Below, piece by piece: positions 61,234 through 64,000 of a stretch of DNA of 64,000 nt. The position numbers were made by a program, and so were the translations under genes. The notes below the pieces were generated by a model, which had not been told where the DNA came from, did not search any database, and saw only the letters and a list, made by a program, of their open reading frames with translations. The DNA lies in contig JALIBN010000003.1 in assembly GCA_030576275.1 (NCBI GenBank), positions 1 to 64,000 on the forward strand, given 5' to 3'. Source of the stretch: Pseudomonadota bacterium. Its GTDB lineage: Bacteria; Pseudomonadota; Gammaproteobacteria; Nitrosococcales; Methylophagaceae. Position 1 is the stretch's first letter; the number at the start of each line of letters is the position of its first letter.

Positions 61234-63474
61234 TTATTCTGATAATTCGACGTCAGTCACTTTTTGCAAGCCACGAGGTAATTTACTACCACGCTTGCCT
61301 CTTTCGCCGTTGTAATGAGCTAAATCTGCTGGTTTTAGTGTTAGATGTCGTTTGCCTGCATGTATGGTTAGGCTCCGACCATCAGGTATTAAGGTTACAG
61401 AATATAGTGATTCTTGTTGTGCAACGAATCGAGCTTGCGGGATGTTAATTAAACGCACGCCTTTACCTTTATTCATTGTCGGCATTTCGCTGGCTGAAAA
61501 AACTAATAAACGACCATCGCTAGTCGTAACAGCAAGGCGATCAGTTTCGACATTATTCATCCACAATACGGGCAAAACCTCTGCACCGTTGGGCAAATTA
61601 AATAAGGTTTTACCGGCTTTATTTTTAGCTAATAGATTATCCAGGGTTGTGACAAAGCCATAACCTGCAGTATTTGATAACAATATTATGGCATCTAAGT
61701 CGCCCGCTATTACCGCTACAAATCGCGCTTCAGATGGCGTTTGGAATCGTCCACTTAACGGCTCACCTTGGCCTCGTGCTGAAGGTAAGGTATGAGCAAG
61801 TACTGAGTAACTTCGCCCCGTTGAATCTAAAAAGATGATTTGTTGATTACTGCGCGCTTTGACCGAAGACATATAACGATCACCAGTACGAAAATTTAAT
61901 GATGCCGGATCAACATCGTGACCTTTTGCCGCCCGTACCCAACCACTTTCTGATAACACAATAGTTAATGGTTCAGTTGGCATCAATTCACTTTCGCTCA
62001 AAGCTTTTGCCAGCGTCCGTTCTACAATGATAGAGCGACGGTCATCGCCAAACTTCTCCGCATCGGCAGTGAGTTCTTTACGAATTAAGTTTTTCAATTT
62101 GGTCTCTGAACCTAACAATAATTCTAATGCTTTTTGCTCTTTGGTGAGCTCATCGATCTCACCACGGATCTTCATTTCTTCCAGCTTAGCTAAATTGCGT
62201 AATTTCAACTCCAAAATAGCTTCTGCTTGGCGGTCACTAATGCCAAACCGCTCCATCAATACCGGCTTAGGTTCATCTTCGCTTCGAATAATGGCAATCA
62301 CTTCATCAATATTCAGATAGGCAGTGAGTAAACCTTCTAACACGTGCAATCGGGCAATGATTTTATCTAAACGATATTGCAGGCGACGACGTACTGTTTC
62401 GGTACGATAAGTGAGCCATTCCACCAGCAAATCTCGGAGGTTTTTAACTTGTGGTCGGCCATCTAAACCAATCATATTCATATTAACGCGATGGCTACGT
62501 TCAAGATCGGTAGTGGCAAATAAATGTAACATCAGGTCTTCAACATCAACCCGATTCGAGCGAGGCACTATCATTAATCTGACCGGATTTTCATGATCAG
62601 ACTCATCACGTAAATCAGCCACCATCGGTAATTTTTTATTATTCATTTGAGCGGCGATTTGCTCAATGACTTTGGCGCCCGATACCTGATAAGGCAAAGC
62701 ATTAATAATAATATTGCCGTCTTCTTTTACATAACAACCACGTTGTCGAACACTACCACGGCCAGTGATATATATTTTTGATAAGTCTTCGCGGGAAGTA
62801 ATAATCTCGCCACCAGTCGGGTAATCAGGGCCCTGAATGTTTTCCAATAAGTCGTCGAGAGTCGCATTAGGCTTTTTCAATAAGGTCAAACAGGCATTGA
62901 CCACTTCTCGTAGATTATGCGGTGGAATATCCGTCGCCATACCCACGGCGATACCACTGCCACCATTCATCAAAATATTAGGTAAACGTGCTGGCAGTAA
63001 TGTCGGTTCATTCATCGTGCCATCAAAATTAGGTTGCCATTCGACGGTACCTTGACCTAATTCACTTAATAAAGTCTGGGCATATGCAGTTAGTTTTGAT
63101 TCGGTATAACGCATGGCAGCAAACGATTTAGGATCATCCATCGACCCCCAGTTACCCTGTCCATCTACTAATGGATGGCGATAGGAGAATGGCTGAGCCA
63201 TCAATACCATTGCTTCATAACAAGCCGAGTCACCATGCGGATGATATTTACCTAATACATCACCCACGGTACGGGCTGATTTTTTATGCTTTGATGTCGA
63301 ACTTAAACCCAATTCTGACATGGCATAAATAATACGCCGTTGAACAGGTTTCAAGCCATCTCCGACATGCGGCAACGCGCGATCCAAAATGACGTACATG
63401 GAATAATCTAGGTAAGCCTTTTCGGTGAAGTCGCGTACCGGAAGTTGTTCTAAATCATCGATTAATGAAGTCAT
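61234..63474 (-). CDS. parC: DNA topoisomerase IV subunit A
   Basis: [70 protein letters not shown]; next to parE. Confidence 0.95.
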   Translation of the reverse strand: MTSLIDDLEQLPVRDFTEKAYLDYSMYVILDRALPHVGDGLKPVQRRIIYAMSELGLSSTSKHKKSARTVGDVLGKYHPHGDSACYEAMVLMAQPFSYRHPLVDGQGNWGSMDDPKSFAAMRYTESKLTAYAQTLLSELGQGTVEWQPNFDGTMNEPTLLPARLPNILMNGGSGIAVGMATDIPPHNLREVVNACLTLLKKPNATLDDLLENIQGPDYPTGGEIITSREDLSKIYITGRGSVRQRGCYVKEDGNIIINALPYQVSGAKVIEQIAAQMNNKKLPMVADLRDESDHENPVRLMIVPRSNRVDVEDLMLHLFATTDLERSHRVNMNMIGLDGRPQVKNLRDLLVEWLTYRTETVRRRLQYRLDKIIARLHVLEGLLTAYLNIDEVIAIIRSEDEPKPVLMERFGISDRQAEAILELKLRNLAKLEEMKIRGEIDELTKEQKALELLLGSETKLKNLIRKELTADAEKFGDDRRSIIVERTLAKALSESELMPTEPLTIVLSESGWVRAAKGHDVDPASLNFRTGDRYMSSVKARSNQQIIFLDSTGRSYSVLAHTLPSARGQGEPLSGRFQTPSEARFVAVIAGDLDAIILLSNTAGYGFVTTLDNLLAKNKAGKTLFNLPNGAEVLPVLWMNNVETDRLAVTTSDGRLLVFSASEMPTMNKGKGVRLINIPQARFVAQQESLYSVTLIPDGRSLTIHAGKRHLTLKPADLAHYNGERGKRGSKLPRGLQKVTDVELSE

Positions 63475-63496
63475 CGTGAGGGTCTCTTTATCATAT

Positions 63497-64000
63497 TCAT
63501 ACGGTCGCCAAATCGCCTTGTTCTTCTAACCAAACTTTTCGATCTGGCGCACGTTTTTTAGCTAATAATTTATCCATCAACTGCATGGTGTCATCACCGT
63601 CTTCAATGGTGAGTCTAATTAATCTTCTAGTATCTGGAGCCATTGTTGTTTCGCGTAGTTGCAAAGGATTCATCTCGCCCAAGCCTTTAAAACGCTGAAT
63701 GCTAACTTTACCTTTGAGTTTTTCTTTTTCGATTTTGTTAAGAATAATTTGCTGTTCTTCATTATCCAAGGCATAAAACACCTGTTTACCAACATCTATT
63801 CGATACAAGGGCGGCATAGCAACACAGATGTGGCCGGCCTCAACTAAAGGTCGGAAATGTTGTACAAATAAGGCACACAAAAGGGTCGCAATATGCGCGC
63901 CATCAGAATCAGCATCCGCTAAGATACACACTTTGCCATAACGTAATCCTGAAAGATCATCAGAACCGGGATCAACACCAATCGCAACAGCAATATCATG
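63497..64000 (-). CDS. parE: DNA topoisomerase IV subunit B, partial (5' end outside window)
   Basis: Frame open to base 64000 ([41 protein letters not shown]...[19 protein letters not shown]...[12 protein letters not shown]). Confidence 0.94.
   Translation of the reverse strand, partial: HDIAVAIGVDPGSDDLSGLRYGKVCILADADSDGAHIATLLCALFVQHFRPLVEAGHICVAMPPLYRIDVGKQVFYALDNEEQQIILNKIEKEKLKGKVSIQRFKGLGEMNPLQLRETTMAPDTRRLIRLTIEDGDDTMQLMDKLLAKKRAPDRKVWLEEQGDLATV

Noticed and set aside
1-64000. CRISPR arrays, prophage, transposases, restriction or toxin systems
   Set aside because: No regularly spaced direct repeats, transposase motifs or phage/defence protein signatures were seen on reading the window; gene content is core metabolism and motility.

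Overview
The window is a low-GC gammaproteobacterial chromosome segment, mostly colinear housekeeping and metabolic operons. Genus was not determined. From left to right it contains: (1) the end of a flagellar/chemotaxis operon (fliA-cheY-cheZ-cheA-cheB-motCD-like-parC/ParA-parP/CheW-cheW), followed by fliK- and flhB-like genes; (2) glk/pgl, apaG and assorted small genes; (3) a broken FMN-dependent glutamate synthase-like gene and a tRNA-Ser(GGA); (4) birA-coaX, where CoaX has a long repetitive C-terminal tail; (5) tatD, a metallopeptidase, an RNA methyltransferase, a MoxR/DUF58/transglutaminase module, a DksA-like gene and tcdA; (6) mscL and an Mla-like ABC lipid transporter; (7) an NAD-dependent formate dehydrogenase; (8) ppsA and its regulator; (9) a divergent GntR-centred cluster with an acyl-CoA ligase, three CitE/HpcH-like lyases, a malic enzyme, a MaoC (mesaconyl-CoA hydratase-like) protein and prpB-prpC-prpD; (10) a membrane-bound formate dehydrogenase with its accessory genes; (11) parC and a partial parE. 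I saw no CRISPR array, prophage, transposon or toxin/antitoxin locus. The best candidates for follow-up are the combined C5-dicarboxylyl-CoA/methylcitrate cluster with its twin TCTTATATAAGA palindromes, the motif-degenerate CitE paralog in it, the repetitive CoaX tail, and three decayed genes visible only by reading across frames (14.85-16.39 kb, 18.92-19.37 kb, 28.43-28.84 kb).
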